Made by a program: the position numbers and the translations under genes. Under the pieces are notes generated by a model. The model had not been told where the DNA came from and ran no database searches. It was given only the letters and a program-made list of their open reading frames with translations. A DNA stretch of 64,000 nucleotides from Neocallimastix lanati (nom. inval.) (taxonomy: Eukaryota; Neocallimastigomycota; Neocallimastigomycetes; Neocallimastigales; Neocallimastigaceae), in NCBI GenBank assembly GCA_016946835.1, contig JACVTC010000081.1:343501-407500 (forward strand). The letters are read 5' to 3'. Below, piece by piece: positions 52,015 through 64,000 of this stretch; position 1 is the stretch's first letter; every line of letters starts with the position of its first letter.

Positions 52015-53030
52015 TGGTAAAGAATGAATTAATAACCTTTATTTTATTATTAATAATTCTTTACTAAACTGTACTTTCCTATATTCTTGATAACCTAAAC
52101 TTAATAATAAAATTTAATTTATTTTGATATAAATTAATTTTAACTTGTAAATAATGTAAATAAATTTTAATTAATTACTTTATTGTTATATTATTAAATA
52201 TATGTATATATTAAAATACAATTGTAAATATTAAAATTATACTTTTAAGATACTAAATTATTAAAACTATTAATTAAATATTATTATAAAAATTATTATA
52301 AAATTATTAAAATTATTAATTAAATATTATTATAAAAATTATTATAAACTATTAATATTATAAAATTATTAAAATTATTAAATATTATTATAAAAATTTA
52401 TTTATTATAACTATTAAATATTATTATAAAATTATTAAGATTATTAATTAAATTTATTATTAAAAATTATTATTAAAAATTATTAATTATTATAAAAATT
52501 TATTATTTAAATATTATCAAATATATTAATTAAATATTATAAAAATTTTATTTTATTTTGAAAATAATTACAAGTATTATTTAAAATAATTAAAGATTAT
52601 TAAATTTATTATATTAATCTTTAAAAACAATTTATTTAACTTAAAAATATCAAAGAAAATAGTAAAAACTATTTTCTATATATTTATTTTATAATTATTT
52701 TTAATTAAATTATATTTGAATATTATATTATTATATTTATAAAAATTAAAACAAAAATGAATTATTGATATAAAATTAATTCAATAATTCTATAAAATTA
52801 CTTAAATTATAAACAAATAATTATACTTTAAATTCATAAAAAAATATAAATATTGTAATTATTTCTTAAAAATTAAATATGTGTACTTTAAAATAATAAA
52901 TTTTAATATTAATAAATAATAAAATAACTTTTAATAAAAAAGAATTTTTTTGTATTTAAAATCAAAGCAGGGTAATACCCGTCCCCCCTGCTTGATTTTA
53001 AATCTATACGAGTCAACCCCGAGTCTACCA
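52015..53030 (+). repeat. 3' LTR of Z
   Basis: 1,016 bp, same ends as the 5' copy, followed by TTTTTG and LTR B. Confidence 0.9.
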
Positions 53031-53036
53031 TTTTTG

Positions 53037-54025
53037 TGTAAGAATCTATAATTATTTTTAACAAAATAATTATATTTTCTTAGTTAGGTTAAAATTAATA
53101 TAACTTTTATTTAACTCATATTTCATTTATACACCTAATTATAATTAATAATTTATTTAATTATATATTAAATTTTTATTTAGTTTAATATTAAAAATTT
53201 ATTTAATTAAATAATTTTTATACATTTAAAATAATATTAAATTTATTTAATTATTCACTTAATTATTAAATTTATTAGTTTTAGTTTTCTCTCACTTATT
53301 AAATCATAAACTAAAACACTATTCTGTATTCTATCATGTATTCCGTATTGTATTAATCATGTATTTTATTATTAATGTATTGTTTTATATTTTTTATGTA
53401 AAGTTCTATAAAATAGAACTAAATAGATTAAATTTTAAATTTTATGATCGAAATAATTTTCATTATTTTATTCTTTTATTTTCGATCATTATATTAGATT
53501 AAGTAATCGGTTAATTAAGGTTTTTCCAATTACTTCTTAAAAGTAATCGGTTTTACTTAATTAAACTTAATTAACGCGATGATCGATATGGATAGAATAT
53601 CGATCAAAAAACTTATCTAGGTTTTTCTTCTAGTCTTTTCCTAGATAAGAGATTTGTTAAGATTAGAACCCCTTTTGATTTTAACCTTATTTTGACAAAA
53701 AAGTATAAATAAGGCTCTTGAGTTCTCTTTGAGAAATCAAGAGTTATTATTATAACAATTATAATATAATAATAATAACAATAGTTTTAACATTTAAAAT
53801 TTCTAATAAATAATAAAACAAATTATTTTAATAAAACAGATTTTATAATTAAAACTTTTCTTTATCAATTTTAGTGTTTCGTCTATTATAATTCGTTATA
53901 ATAAACTCGAAAATTAGAAAGAACCATAGGTAAGTATGATTCTTTTCTAACCCTTTAATATTAGCAGTTAGAGCTAATATTAATGATTAATAATTTAATT
54001 ATAATTTTTTAACTAAATTATTACA
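53037..54025 (+). repeat. Solo LTR B
   Basis: 989 bp, TGTAAGAATC...AAATTATTACA. Its body matches 36,325-37,267. Contains TATAAATAAG, the CTCTTGA...TCAAGAG hairpin and AAGAGTTATTAT, as in the W LTRs, so it belongs to a sister Tf1-like family. No internal region. Confidence 0.8.
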
Positions 54026-54028
54026 TTT

Positions 54029-54533
54029 TGATACGATACCACCATAAATACCATAATTTAGTGAAATTTAGGTTAGAAATTATTTGGTGAAATCTTATTG
54101 GTTAATAATAATTTAGTAATAATATATATAGTTAGTAAATAATAATAGTTTAAGGAGGGGTTCTTTTATTAATATTAATTTAGTTTATTAATAATTTAAC
54201 CTATAAACATGTTTATTAGTATAGTTTAGTGTAGTTTTATATTTAGTTTACATTAATAACATAAGATATCTTAGTAATTAGTTATATTTTATTGATGATT
54301 TAATTATATTTTAACTAGTTAACAAATATTTATATTGATGATGTATTTTTATTGATGAATGATAATAAATAAATAAAATAAATAAACTAAATATTAAAGT
54401 GTGAATTTTATTATTGTGTGTATTATTCTATATAATATTAGAATATATTATTTTGTCAATTATTCCCTACTGTTATCGTCCAAATAAAATAAAATAAATA
54501 TTGATATTGATGTTTAATAAAAATATCGTATCA
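54029..54533. repeat. Solo LTR E2
   Basis: 505 bp between T runs, with inverted ends TGATACGAT / ATCGTATCA. Starts like E1 and E3 (AAATACC about 20 bp in). No coding. Confidence 0.65.
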
Positions 54534-54539
54534 TTTTTT

Positions 54540-55384
54540 TGTAATAATTCTATTAAGAACTAACTCAAAATAGAATTATTAACTACAACTTAACGACTAA
54601 TTCATTAAGTTGAGAAAATAAAATAAAATAAAATTTTTTACCTTTAGAGTAGAGTTTATTATAAAATTAATTATAATAATATCACAAAAAGTAAAAGAAG
54701 AATTGTTTGTATAAATTTGATTTTAAAAATATGTTTTTGAATAAAATATTTTTATTAATTTATTAAAGTTAAAAATATAAAATTGTTACTATTATAACTA
54801 TGTTTTTATAATAATAACTCTTGATTTCTCAAAGAGAATTCAAGAGCCTTATTTATATTTTTTTATGAAAATAAGGTTAAATAAGAAAGGGTTTTCTAAT
54901 CTTAACAAATCTCTTATCTAGGAAAAGATTAGATAGAAAAACCTAGATAAGTTTTCGATCGATATTCTATCCATATCGATCATCGCATTAATTAAGTAAA
55001 ACCGATTACTTCTAAAAAGTAATTGGAAAAAATCTTAATTAACCGATTTTCCAATCTAATCTAATGATCGAAAATAAAAGAATAAAATAATAAAAGATAT
55101 TTTGATCATATAATTTATCCTTATATTAAAAATATAAAATTAAATACAAAATACATTATAAAATACAGAATACAATACAATACAGAATACATTAGTTACA
55201 GTAGAGAATTTAACATATTGTAAATAAATTAATTAAATAAATTTTGTTAAATTAATGAATATTTAAAATTAAATTAAATAAATTTAATGAATAAATATTA
55301 TATGTAATTAAATAAAGTTATAGTTATAATAACTTAACTAAGAAAATATAATTATTTGTTAGCAAATAATTATAGATTCTTACA
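54540..55384 (-). repeat. Solo LTR A, minus orientation
   Basis: 845 bp; in reverse it reads TGTAAGAATC...TAGAATTATTACA. Very similar to both LTRs of W, with flanking T runs on both sides. Confidence 0.85.
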
Positions 55385-55388
55385 TTTT

Positions 55389-55984
55389 TGATACGGTATT
55401 TACTCAAATACCTTAAATTATAATAATTTTAACATTTCTCCATATAAATATGTTTTAAATCTATTTTATTAATTAATTATTATCTTTAATAACTTTATCA
55501 ATATTTCCTTTATTATTATATAAATATATATATTATTAATTATTAAGATTTTGCTATTAAAATAAGTATTTTAATATATTCTTATTATAATTTTTATTAT
55601 ACATTTGATAAATTTTATTTTATATTATAAACTTTTTATTATTAATATTCATATCTAAAATTTTATTATTATTTGATTGTTACAAAAAATTATTTTTAAC
55701 TAATCAATGTATTACCAAAATTTATAAAATATTTTGTAATAATATTATTTTAAATCTCTCTCTTTTCTTTTTTTTATGTAATGGAGGAATAAATAAATAA
55801 ATGAACAAATAAATAAATGGATGAATAAATATATAGTTAAATAAATTTTTAAATAAATAAATTAATAAATAGTCAATAAATAAATAAATAAATATTATAT
55901 AAGTTTTTCGTACTTTTTTATACGTCCACTATCTATTTATCAATATATTATTTTACATCCATCAATTTCAAAAATCCTGTACCA
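55389..55984. repeat. Solo LTR E3
   Basis: 596 bp, starts TGATACGGTA and ends CCTGTACCA (diverged inverted end), between TTTT and TTT. No coding. Confidence 0.55.
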
Positions 55985-55987
55985 TTT

Positions 55988-56854
55988 TGTAAGAATCAAT
56001 AATTATTTGCTAACAAATAATTATATAATTATATTTTCTTAGTTAAGTTATTATAACTATAACTTTATTTAATTACATATAATATTTATTAAATTTATTT
56101 AATTTAACTTTAAATATTCATTAATTTAACAAAATTTATTTAATTAATTCTAAATAATATATCTACAATATGTTAAATTCTCTACTGTAACTAATGTACT
56201 CTGTATTGTATTGTATTCTGTATTTTATAATGTATTCTGTATTTTATTAACTATTTAATTTTATATTTTTAATATAAGGATAAATTATATGATCGAAATA
56301 TCTTTTATTATTTTATTCTTTTATTTTCGATCATTAGATTAGATTGGAAAATCGGTTAATTAAGATTTTTTCCAATTACTTTTTAGAAGTAATCGGTTTT
56401 ACTTAATTAATGCGATGATCGATATGGATAGAATATCGATCGAAAACTTATCTAGGTTTTTCTATCTAATCTTTTCCTAGATAAGAGATTTGTTAAGATT
56501 AGAAAACCCTTTCTTATTTAACCTTATTTTCATAAAAAAATATAAATAAGGCTCTTGAGTTCTCTTTGAGAAATCAAGAGTTATTATTATAAAAAACATA
56601 GTTATAATAGTAACAATTTTATATTTTTAACTTTAATAAATTAATAAAAATATTTTATTCAAAAACATATTTTTAAAATCAATTTATACAAACAATTCTT
56701 CTTTTACTTTTTGTGATATTATTATAATTAATTTTATAATAAACTCTAAAGGTAAAAAAAATATATTTTATTTTATTTTCTCAACTTAATGAATTAGTCG
56801 TTAAGTTGTAGTTAATAATTCTATTTTGAGTTAGTTCTTAATAGAATTATTACA
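55988..56854 (+). repeat. 5' LTR of W
   Basis: 867 bp, TGTAAGAATC...GAATTATTACA. Near its start is the palindrome AATTATTTG...CAAATAATT. TATA box TATAAATAA at 56,541-56,549, hairpin CTCTTGA...TCAAGAG at 56,552-56,580, then AAGAGTTATTAT at 56,576-56,587. Confidence 0.85.
56541..56587 (+). promoter_or_regulatory. W promoter core, hairpin and priming segment
   Basis: TATAAATAA, then a near-perfect hairpin (7-bp and 5-bp stems, 56,552-56,580), overlapping the 12-mer AAGAGTTATTAT (56,576-56,587). The block is present in all seven A/B LTR copies of the window. Transcription probably starts near the 12-mer, by distance from TATA. Confidence 0.65.
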
Positions 56855-56866
56855 ATAATAACTCTT
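56855..56866 (+). promoter_or_regulatory. Self-primer binding site of W
   Basis: ATAATAACTCTT directly abuts the LTR end and is the exact reverse complement of AAGAGTTATTAT in the LTR. No tRNA-type TGG site is present. Confidence 0.7.
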
Positions 56867-57301
56867 CTTAGATTAGTTTAGGGTTAGATAAAATGTGAAA
56901 AATTTTTAGAATAGTGTAACATTGGAAATTTTATTAGTGAATTAGTCTATTGAAATTATATATATTAGAATACAATAATAATATATAGCTAGAGTGGCGC
57001 AAAAAAAATTTTATTAGCAACTTTGATTGAAAAAAAAAAATTATATTAAAAAATAAAAAAAAATTATATTAAAAAAAAAAAAAAAAATTTTTTTAATAGT
57101 TAATAATAGAATAATAAATTAATATTTTAGAATAATTTTAGAGTAATTATAATAATTTAATTAAAATAATTTTATAATAAATATAATAATATATAATAAG
57201 AATAATAATAGAATAGATTAGAATAATTTTATTAATTTAGAATTAATAGTATAGAATAATTTTAGATTATATAATTAAGAATAGGAACAATAATTTAAAA
57301 T

Positions 57302-57336
<35 letters not shown>

Positions 57337-58151
57337 ATAATAATAATAAATAAATAAAGAAATAAATAAAAACATTAAAAAATAAAATAAAAATAACAAA
57401 CTGAGAAGGTAATAATACCTTCATATATAGAGTTAGCCATCTAATTGGGAAAGGTGAGTACATTTTTAGGTAGTAATAAAGGAAAGGTCTCCTTTTCCTA
57501 TACAGTAGCGGTTTGTACTGTACGAAAATGCAGTATTTCACGTGAAAGTATAGGTTATCCGAATGTAGCTCTAGCGAATAAGGAACTTTTGGTCACCGAA
57601 GGCCTCGAGGTTCTTCAATATTATGTATTGAAGTAAAATTATATAGTTTTAATTTTAATAATGGATTTTAACAGTTTGTTTATCCCAAACAAAATTGGTT
57701 ATAGCAGTTATGTTTCTTTTATGCTTGATTATATAAAACTGCTATGGAAAACATAAAATATTTTTTATGTTTTAATGGATCACTTTTGCCGGTTTTTGAA
57801 TGTTGTAAGGCATAAGAAAGTGATATTGAATTTTAATTAAAATAATATTAAATATTGTATTTATGCAGAAGTTTATAATAAAGGATAAGTTTATAATAAT
57901 ATTTTGTTAATCATTTTAATTTAATTTCCAAGTACGTAGTTGATCGTTACTGGTAGGCTGTAACATTAGACCTACACCTCAGCCCTTTGGTTGATAAACC
58001 AAATGAACTGTAACACGAGAAGGAAGAAATTAAAGTGTATTCTATTAAATATTTATTAATCAAAATCCTTATTATAATTCTTAATTTTGTGTAATAAAAA
58101 TGTCCATTTTGTTAACTCTATCCTATTTTTATCTATACATAAGGCACAAAA
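56867..58151 (+). other. Long leader of W
   Basis: Mostly A/T, with two islands of lower A/T: 57,400-57,640 (GGAAAGG...CCTTTTCC hairpin near 57,480-57,500) and 57,930-58,030 (perfect TTTGGTT-GATA-AACCAAA hairpin, 57,986-58,003). Ends at the gag ATG. Confidence 0.55.
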
Positions 58152-61100
58152 ATGGATTTCAATAGTAATAAACAAGCAATTTCCTCAAGTGAAGTTAATA
58201 ATTTCTATTTCCATGATGAAAATGCATCCAAACTTATTACTGCAATTGCTGACTTCATTCCTGCTTTCTTTTCTCCTAATGGTGTCCTCCAAAAGGAAAA
58301 TGAAAGCAATAAACTAAATATCTTAGAAATTTTAATTCAAAGTGAAGATTTCTTTAAGGAGCATCCAAATTCTTTTCAAAAGGATGAACTAAAAAGTTCT
58401 TTTGTTATTAATAAACTTACTGGTACCGCCAGAAAATGGAGTCTTTCTCTTTTAACTGATGGTACTCTAAAGAACCTTGAATTTAGTAAGTTTAAGAAGC
58501 TCTTACTGGATAACTTTGATATTGGGAATGAAAGGAAACAAAAATATGTCATCATGGAAAAGTTGTGGAAATTGAAACAATTTCAATTAGGAAATGTTGC
58601 TGAATATACTATTGAATTTCGGAGATTGGCTGGACGTTTAGGTTGGCCCGACGAAGTTTTAATCGATATAATCGGTAAGGGTCTACTTGACAAAGTCCGC
58701 GAAGAGTTTGATAAACTCGAAAAGCCATCTACTCTTTTTGAAGCTACCAATATTATTATTGGAATTGATAAGAAGTGTTTTTTGGAAAGTCGTCTACGCC
58801 ACAAACAAAAAAATAAATTTAATGGAAAAATGTCGTTTCATAGGAAGAGAAACGATTTATTAAAATCAGAAAAGAATTCTAAACATTCTCATTTTAGAAA
58901 AAATAAGTCTAAAAACGACATACTTTCAGCAAATTACACCTCGAATATTAAAACAACAATCACAACTACCTTCTACCTTGATATTAATGGAAGAAATATT
59001 AAGGCAAATCTATTAATTGATTCGGGTTCTGCCAGAAGTTTTATTTGTAAAAACTTCGCAAATTCTAATAAATTACCTGTGTTAGGACTTAATTCTCAAA
59101 TCAATATTCAACTTCCTAATGGGAAAAGTATAAATATCAGATAAACTACTAAGCCCCTTAAATTAAAATTTATGGATCATAAGGAAACTTTTGAATTCTG
59201 CATTGCTAACCTATCTCTTCAGGGCATTAATGGTATTCTTGGAAGGGATTGGTTATCCGTTCACAATCCTTTCATCGATTATAAAAATAATAGAATCTAC
59301 TTCCTTGGTAGATACTGTGGCTCACATTGCCCATCCTCCAAAAGTAATAAGTTTTTTAATCAAAATAAAAATATTACTGCTTCAATGTTGGAGAATTCAG
59401 AAGAAGATTCAGTATTACCAAATTCGGCTTTTGATACAGATATCTCAGATTCTGATTTATGTGCTGCAATGATTGATTCAGAAGAAGTAAGCACTGACGT
59501 TCATGGAAAAGAAGAGATTATTAATAAACATTATTCGGACCTTAAAATAGTATTTGAAAAGAAACAAGCTGAGAACTTACCACCCCATCGTGACTATGAT
59601 ATTGCTATTGAGCTTATTCCTGATGGACAACTTTATTTTGGTTCAATATACTCTCTTACTGTACAAGAAATGAAAGCTTTAAAGGATTATATTAAGGAAA
59701 ACTTAAAAAAGAAATTCATTAGAAAGTCAAAATCACCAGCAGGTGCTCCTATATTATTTGTAATGAAACGCGATGGTACCCTTAGACTCTGTGTAGATTA
59801 TCGCCGATTAAATGTTATCACAATCCGTAATAGCTACCCAATTCCAAGAATAAATGACTTGATTGAATCCTTTCAAGGAGCTAAGATATTTACTCGTCTT
59901 GACCTTAGATCTGCTTATAACCTAATCAGAGTTAAAGAAGGTCACGAATATCTTACTGCTTTTAGAACCCCTTTAGGACATTTCGAATATCTCGTTATGC
60001 CTTTTGGACTTCGAAATGCTCCCTCGGTTTTTCAACGTTTTGTACAAGATATCTTCAGTGATATCATTGGTTCTTTCGTGCAAGTCTATCTGGACGACAT
60101 CATTATTTACTCTAACAACGAAAAAGAACATATTAAACATGTTAGGATCGTTCTTCAACTTCTCATCAACAATGGATTATATGCTAAATTAGAGAAATGT
60201 GACTTCCATGTTACTAAAACCACCTTCTTAGGTTTCACTGTTTCTGTAGATGGTCTCACTATGGATAAGGATAAGGTAAAATCTGTTCTGGATTGGCCTA
60301 TTCCGAAGAATCAAAAGGAATTACAAAGTTTTCTAGGCTTATGTAATTTCTATAGAAAGTTTATCAATAATTTTGCCAAAAATGTGGAACCTCTTCGTCG
60401 ACTTTTAAGGAAAAATACTACATTTAATTGGGATGAATCAGCAAATGAAGCTTTTAATAAATTGAAAGAATCTTTTAAAGCTGATGAAGTGCTCATTTTT
60501 CCTAATCCAGAGAAAGAATTCATCGTTGAAACAGATGCTAGCGACTTTGCTGTCGGTTGCATACTTTCTCAAGTTAGTGACACTGATAACTTATTGCATC
60601 CCGTAGCCTTCCATTCTAGATCCCTCAATAAAGCAGAAGTCAATTATACTATATATGATAAAGAACTTCTTGCTATAATTACTGCGTTTGAAACTTGGAG
60701 GCATCATTTAGAAGGCGCAAAATTTCCTGTTCAAGTAATAACAGACCACAAGAACTTATTATATTTTAAGAAACCCCAACATTTAAATCAAAGACAAATT
60801 CGTTGGAGTCTCTTTTTATCAAAGTTTGACTATAGGATTGCATTCAGATCAGGCGCTAAAAGTGGCAAACCAGATGCCCTTTCAAGACGCCCAGATTTTA
60901 AATCTGACTCTTCATCTAAATCACAACCTATAATTAACAATAATGTTTTCTGTTGCGCTATAAATGACAATATTAGTAGTCTTATTGAAGCACAGAAAGC
61001 AGATAATTATTGTAAAAATATCCTTTTAAAAATAAGGGATAAGTCAAACAACATCAAAAGTTCTTTATTTTCCTTCGTCGATGGCGTACTCCACTTTCAA

Positions 61101-62198
61101 AAGCGTATTATTATTCCTTCCAGTCTCAGGGCTAGACTTTTAAAGTCTTTCCATGATGCACCCACTAGTGGCCATCAGGGGGTAGATAGGACCTTTGAAA
61201 AACTCAGAAGGAACTACTGGTGGCCTAATATGAAAAAAGATATTTCAAATTATGTGGCTTCCTGTGATGTTTGTTGTAGAAATAAAATCCGTCGTCATAA
61301 ACCTTATGGTAAACTAATACCACTTCCTACTCCTACAAAACCCTGGGAAGTTATTGGCGTCGATTTTATTGTTTCATTGCCTTCTTCACAAGATTGCACT
61401 TGTATCATGGTTGTTTCTGATCATTTAACCAAAATGATTCATTTAGTACCCTGCTCCGATGTTCCTTCTGCCGACTTAACTGCCAAGCTCTTACTTTTCC
61501 AAGTCTTTAAGTATCATGGTTTTCCTAAAGTGATTGCGTCTGATCATGGTTCCCATTTCTCTTCTCAATTTTGGACTTCGTTGTGCGATGGTATTCGTGC
61601 TAAACCAAGACTTGCTACTGCTCACCACCAACAATCAAATGGTCAGGTTGAACGGGCTAATGCTGTAATAGAACAATATCTTCGCTGCTATTGTTCTTCT
61701 GCTCAAAACGAATGGTGTTTCTACCTCCCTTTATGTGAAATGTCCTACAACAACTCTATTCACAAATCAATAGCTCAAACCCCTTTTCATGCTAACTATG
61801 GATTTGACCCAAATTGTGTTATTGATTCACCACCGATTCTGCTAAAAGATAGTGCTTCTGTTCTTACTAGGGATTGGTCTTCACATTTCAATGCCCTTCG
61901 TCATCATTTAGTTAAAGCCAAAGAAGATTTTAAGAAATATGCTGACAATAAAAAATCTGTAGGACCTGACTTTAAGGTAAATGATTTGGTTATGCTTAGA
62001 AGATACTACTTTACGAATGAACCCTCTAGAAAATTATCCACTCAACATCTTGGACCTTTTAAAATCATCGAGAAAAGGGAAAGAATGAATTACCGTTTGG
62101 AACTTCCAGAGAACTTACATCTCCATCCGGTATTTCATATCTCACAATTGGAACCATATACTAAAAGAAATGAAGACTTAATGGAGCATCATAATTAA
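58152..62198 (+). pseudogene. Gag-pol region of W, about one break
   Basis: A single reading frame holds, in order: gag capsid-like part (VINKLTGTARKWSLSLL...LWKLKQFQLGNVAEY), a basic C-terminal region without CCHC, protease (LLIDSGSARSF), RT (VMPFGLRNAPSVFQ, YLDDIIIYS), RNase H (ETDASDFAVG), integrase zinc finger (HDAPTSGHQG...CDVC), DDE core (GVDFIVSLP, SDHGSHF, then HHQQSNGQVERAN) and an HPVFHISQLEPY end. Same-frame gag-pol and the missing zinc knuckle fit the Tf1/sushi branch. Otherwise looks whole. Confidence 0.82.
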
Positions 62199-62207
62199 AC
62201 AGAGTAA

Positions 62208-63047
62208 TGTAAGAATCTATAATTATTTGCTAACAAATAATTATATTTTCTTAGTTAAGTTATTATAACTATAACTTTATTTAATTACATATAATATTTA
62301 TTAAATTTATTTAATTTAATTTTAAATATTCATTAATTTAACAAAATTTATTTAATTAATTTTAATAATATATTTACAATATGTTAAATTCTCTACTGTA
62401 ACTAATGTATTCTGTATTTTATAATGTATTCTGTATTTTATTAACTATTTAATTTTATATTTTTAATATAAAGATAAATTATATGAACGAAATATCTTTT
62501 ATTATTTTATTCTTTTATTTTCGATCATTAGATTGGAAAATCGGTTAATTAAGATTTTTTCCAATTACTTTTTAGAAGTAATCGGTTTTACTTAATTAAT
62601 GCGATGATCGATATGGATAGAATATCGATCGAAAACTTATCTAGGTTTTTCTATCTAATCTTTTCCTAGATAAGAGATTTGTTAAGATTAGAAAACCCTT
62701 TCTTATTTAACCTTATTTTCATAAAAAAATATAAATAAGGCTCTTGAGTTCTCTTTGAGAAATCAAGAGTTATTATTATAAAAAACATAGTTATAATAGT
62801 AACAATTTTATATTTTTAACTTTAATAAATTAATAAAAATAATTTATTCAAAAACATATTTTTAAAATCAATTTATACAAACAATCCTTCTCTTACTTTT
62901 TGTGTTATTATTATAATTAATTTTATAATAAACTCTACTCTAAAGGTAAAAAAATTTATTTTATTTTATTTTCTCAACTTAATGAATTAGTTGTTAAGTT
63001 GTAGTTAATAATTCTATTTTGAGTTAGTTCTTAATAGAATTATTACA
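62208..63047 (+). repeat. 3' LTR of W
   Basis: 840 bp, begins TGTAAGAATC nine bases after the coding region and ends GAATTATTACA. Followed by AAAAA and a second A LTR. Confidence 0.85.
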
Positions 63048-63052
63048 AAAAA

Positions 63053-63929
63053 TGTAAGAATCTATAATTATTTGTTAGCAAATAATTATATTTTCTTAGT
63101 TAAGTTATTATAACTATAACTTTATTTAATTACATATAATATTTATTAAATTTATTTAATTTAATTTTAAATATTCATTAATTTAACAAAATTTATTTAA
63201 TTAATTTTAAATAATATATTTACAATATGCTAAATTCTCTACTGTAACTAATGTATTTTGTATTGTATTCTGTATTTTATAATGTATTCTGTATTTTATA
63301 ATGTATTCTGTATTTTATTAACTATTTAATTTTATATTTTTAATATAAGGATAAATTATATGATCGAAATATCTTTTATTATTTTATTCTTTTATTTTCG
63401 ATCATTAGATTAGATTGGAAAATCGGTTAATTAAGATTTTTTCCAATTACTTTTTAGAAGTAATCGGTTTTACTTAATTAATGCGATGATCGATATGGAT
63501 AGAATATCGATCGAAAACTTATCTAGGTTTTTCTATCTAATCTTTTCCTAGATAAGAGATTTGTTAAGATTAGAAAACCCTTTCTTATTTAACCTTATTT
63601 TCATAAAAAAATATAAATAAGGCTCTTGAATTCTCTTTGAGAAATCAAGAGTTATTATTATAAAAAACATAGTTATAATAGTAACAATTTTATATTTTTA
63701 ACTTTAATAAATTAATAAAAATATTTTATTCAAAAACATATTTTTAAAATCAATTTATACAAACAATTCTTCTCTTACTTTTTATGTTATTATTATAATT
63801 AATTTTATAATAAACTCTACTCTAAAGGTAAAAAATTTTATTTTATTTTATTTTCTCAACTTAATGAATTAGTCGTTAAGTTGTAGTTAATAATTCTATT
63901 TTGAGTTAGTTCTTAATAGAATTATTACA
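63053..63929 (+). repeat. Solo LTR A, plus orientation
   Basis: 877 bp, same family as the W LTRs, with AAAAA on both sides (63,048-63,052 and 63,930-63,934) as a target duplication. Confidence 0.82.
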
Positions 63930-63934
63930 AAAAA

Positions 63935-64000
63935 TGTTATGGTTCGAGGAATTCAAAAAAAAAATTATATAATATTAAAACACAAAAAAAATTTTATTCT
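63935..64000. other. Start of a further element or flank
   Basis: Begins TGTTATGGTTCGAGGAATTC directly after AAAAA. LTR-like TG start, but the window ends before it can be judged. Confidence 0.25.

Larger units (their letters stand above)
44578..53030 (+). mobile_element. Ty3-type LTR retrotransposon Z, nearly whole
   Basis: 8,453 bp. The two LTRs are both 1,016 bp and differ at only a few bases, so insertion is recent. TTTT lies on both sides. Primer site TGGTGGAGA starts four bases after the 5' LTR; the purine tract AGAGGGGGC precedes the 3' LTR. Long structured leader, gag and pol present, about one break. Its left target duplication is shared with the right one of Y, so the two abut. Confidence 0.88.
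55988..63047 (+). mobile_element. Tf1/sushi-like self-primed LTR retrotransposon W, nearly whole
   Basis: 7,060 bp, LTR family A at both ends, gag and pol in one frame, no zinc knuckle, no chromodomain seen. The bases just after the 5' LTR are complementary to the probable transcript start instead of a tRNA, the arrangement known for Tf1. About one break. LTRs differ by several bases and small indels; older than V and Z. No matching target duplication is visible. Confidence 0.8.

Noticed and set aside
36325-54025. The two B LTRs as ends of one large element containing Y and Z
   Set aside because: No B-type internal coding sequence remains between them, and Y and Z each have their own TTTT flanks; two independent solo LTRs are simpler.
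63941-63953. GGTTCGAGGAA as a tRNA T-arm
   Set aside because: No cloverleaf can be built around it and the window ends shortly after.

Overview
This window looks like nuclear DNA from an anaerobic gut fungus (Neocallimastigomycota). That is inferred from extreme A+T content, endless A/T homopolymers and AAT/TTA microsatellites, a secreted repeat protein ending in a fungal CBM1 cellulose-binding module, a multi-CBM18 (hevein-type chitin-binding) protein, and a dense load of fungal-type LTR retrotransposons. A species cannot be named from the sequence alone.

Positions 1-25,600 are gene-poor. They hold a CBM18 gene whose 5' end is lost in a duplicated A/T repeat block (201-1,862, minus), an intact secreted protein of six cysteine-rich repeats plus CBM1 (7,521-9,263, minus), and an intact 838-residue protein that I do not recognise (16,677-19,193, minus). 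Between them lie relics: a 573-bp inverted-repeat element with an 8-bp target duplication (3,924-4,496), a 550-bp poly(A)-tailed SINE-like insertion with a 15-bp target duplication (6,286-6,835), a decayed FLYWCH/MULE-type transposase gene (from 13,063), two decayed Ty1-copia fossils (14,041-15,202 and 22,430-23,530), and a decayed phosphoinositide-phospholipase-C-like gene (20,215-21,541).

Positions 25,604-25,676 (minus) encode an elongator tRNA-Met(CAT). From 14 bp upstream of its mature 5' end to the end of the window, about 38 kb is an end-to-end train of LTR retroelements. In order: element V (25,691-32,685, Ty3 type, looks whole), LTR E1, an inverted pair of A/B LTRs, element Y (37,272-44,573, broken), element Z (44,578-53,030, nearly whole), LTR B, LTR E2, LTR A (minus), LTR E3, element W (55,988-63,047, Tf1/sushi-like, nearly whole), another A LTR, and the start of a further element. 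Many junctions are only a few T (or A) residues.

Two retroelement mechanisms can be read from the DNA. V, Y and Z carry the same gag-pol junction: a TTTAAAN slippery heptamer, exactly 7 nt of spacer that contains or starts with the gag stop, then a short hairpin, with pol in the -1 frame. W instead keeps gag and pol in one frame, has no zinc knuckle, and has a 12-nt sequence just after its 5' LTR that is the exact complement of an LTR segment about 35 bp after the TATA box. That is the layout of a self-primed (Tf1-type) element. The tRNA-proximal insertion and the train suggest repeated integration beside one Pol III gene.
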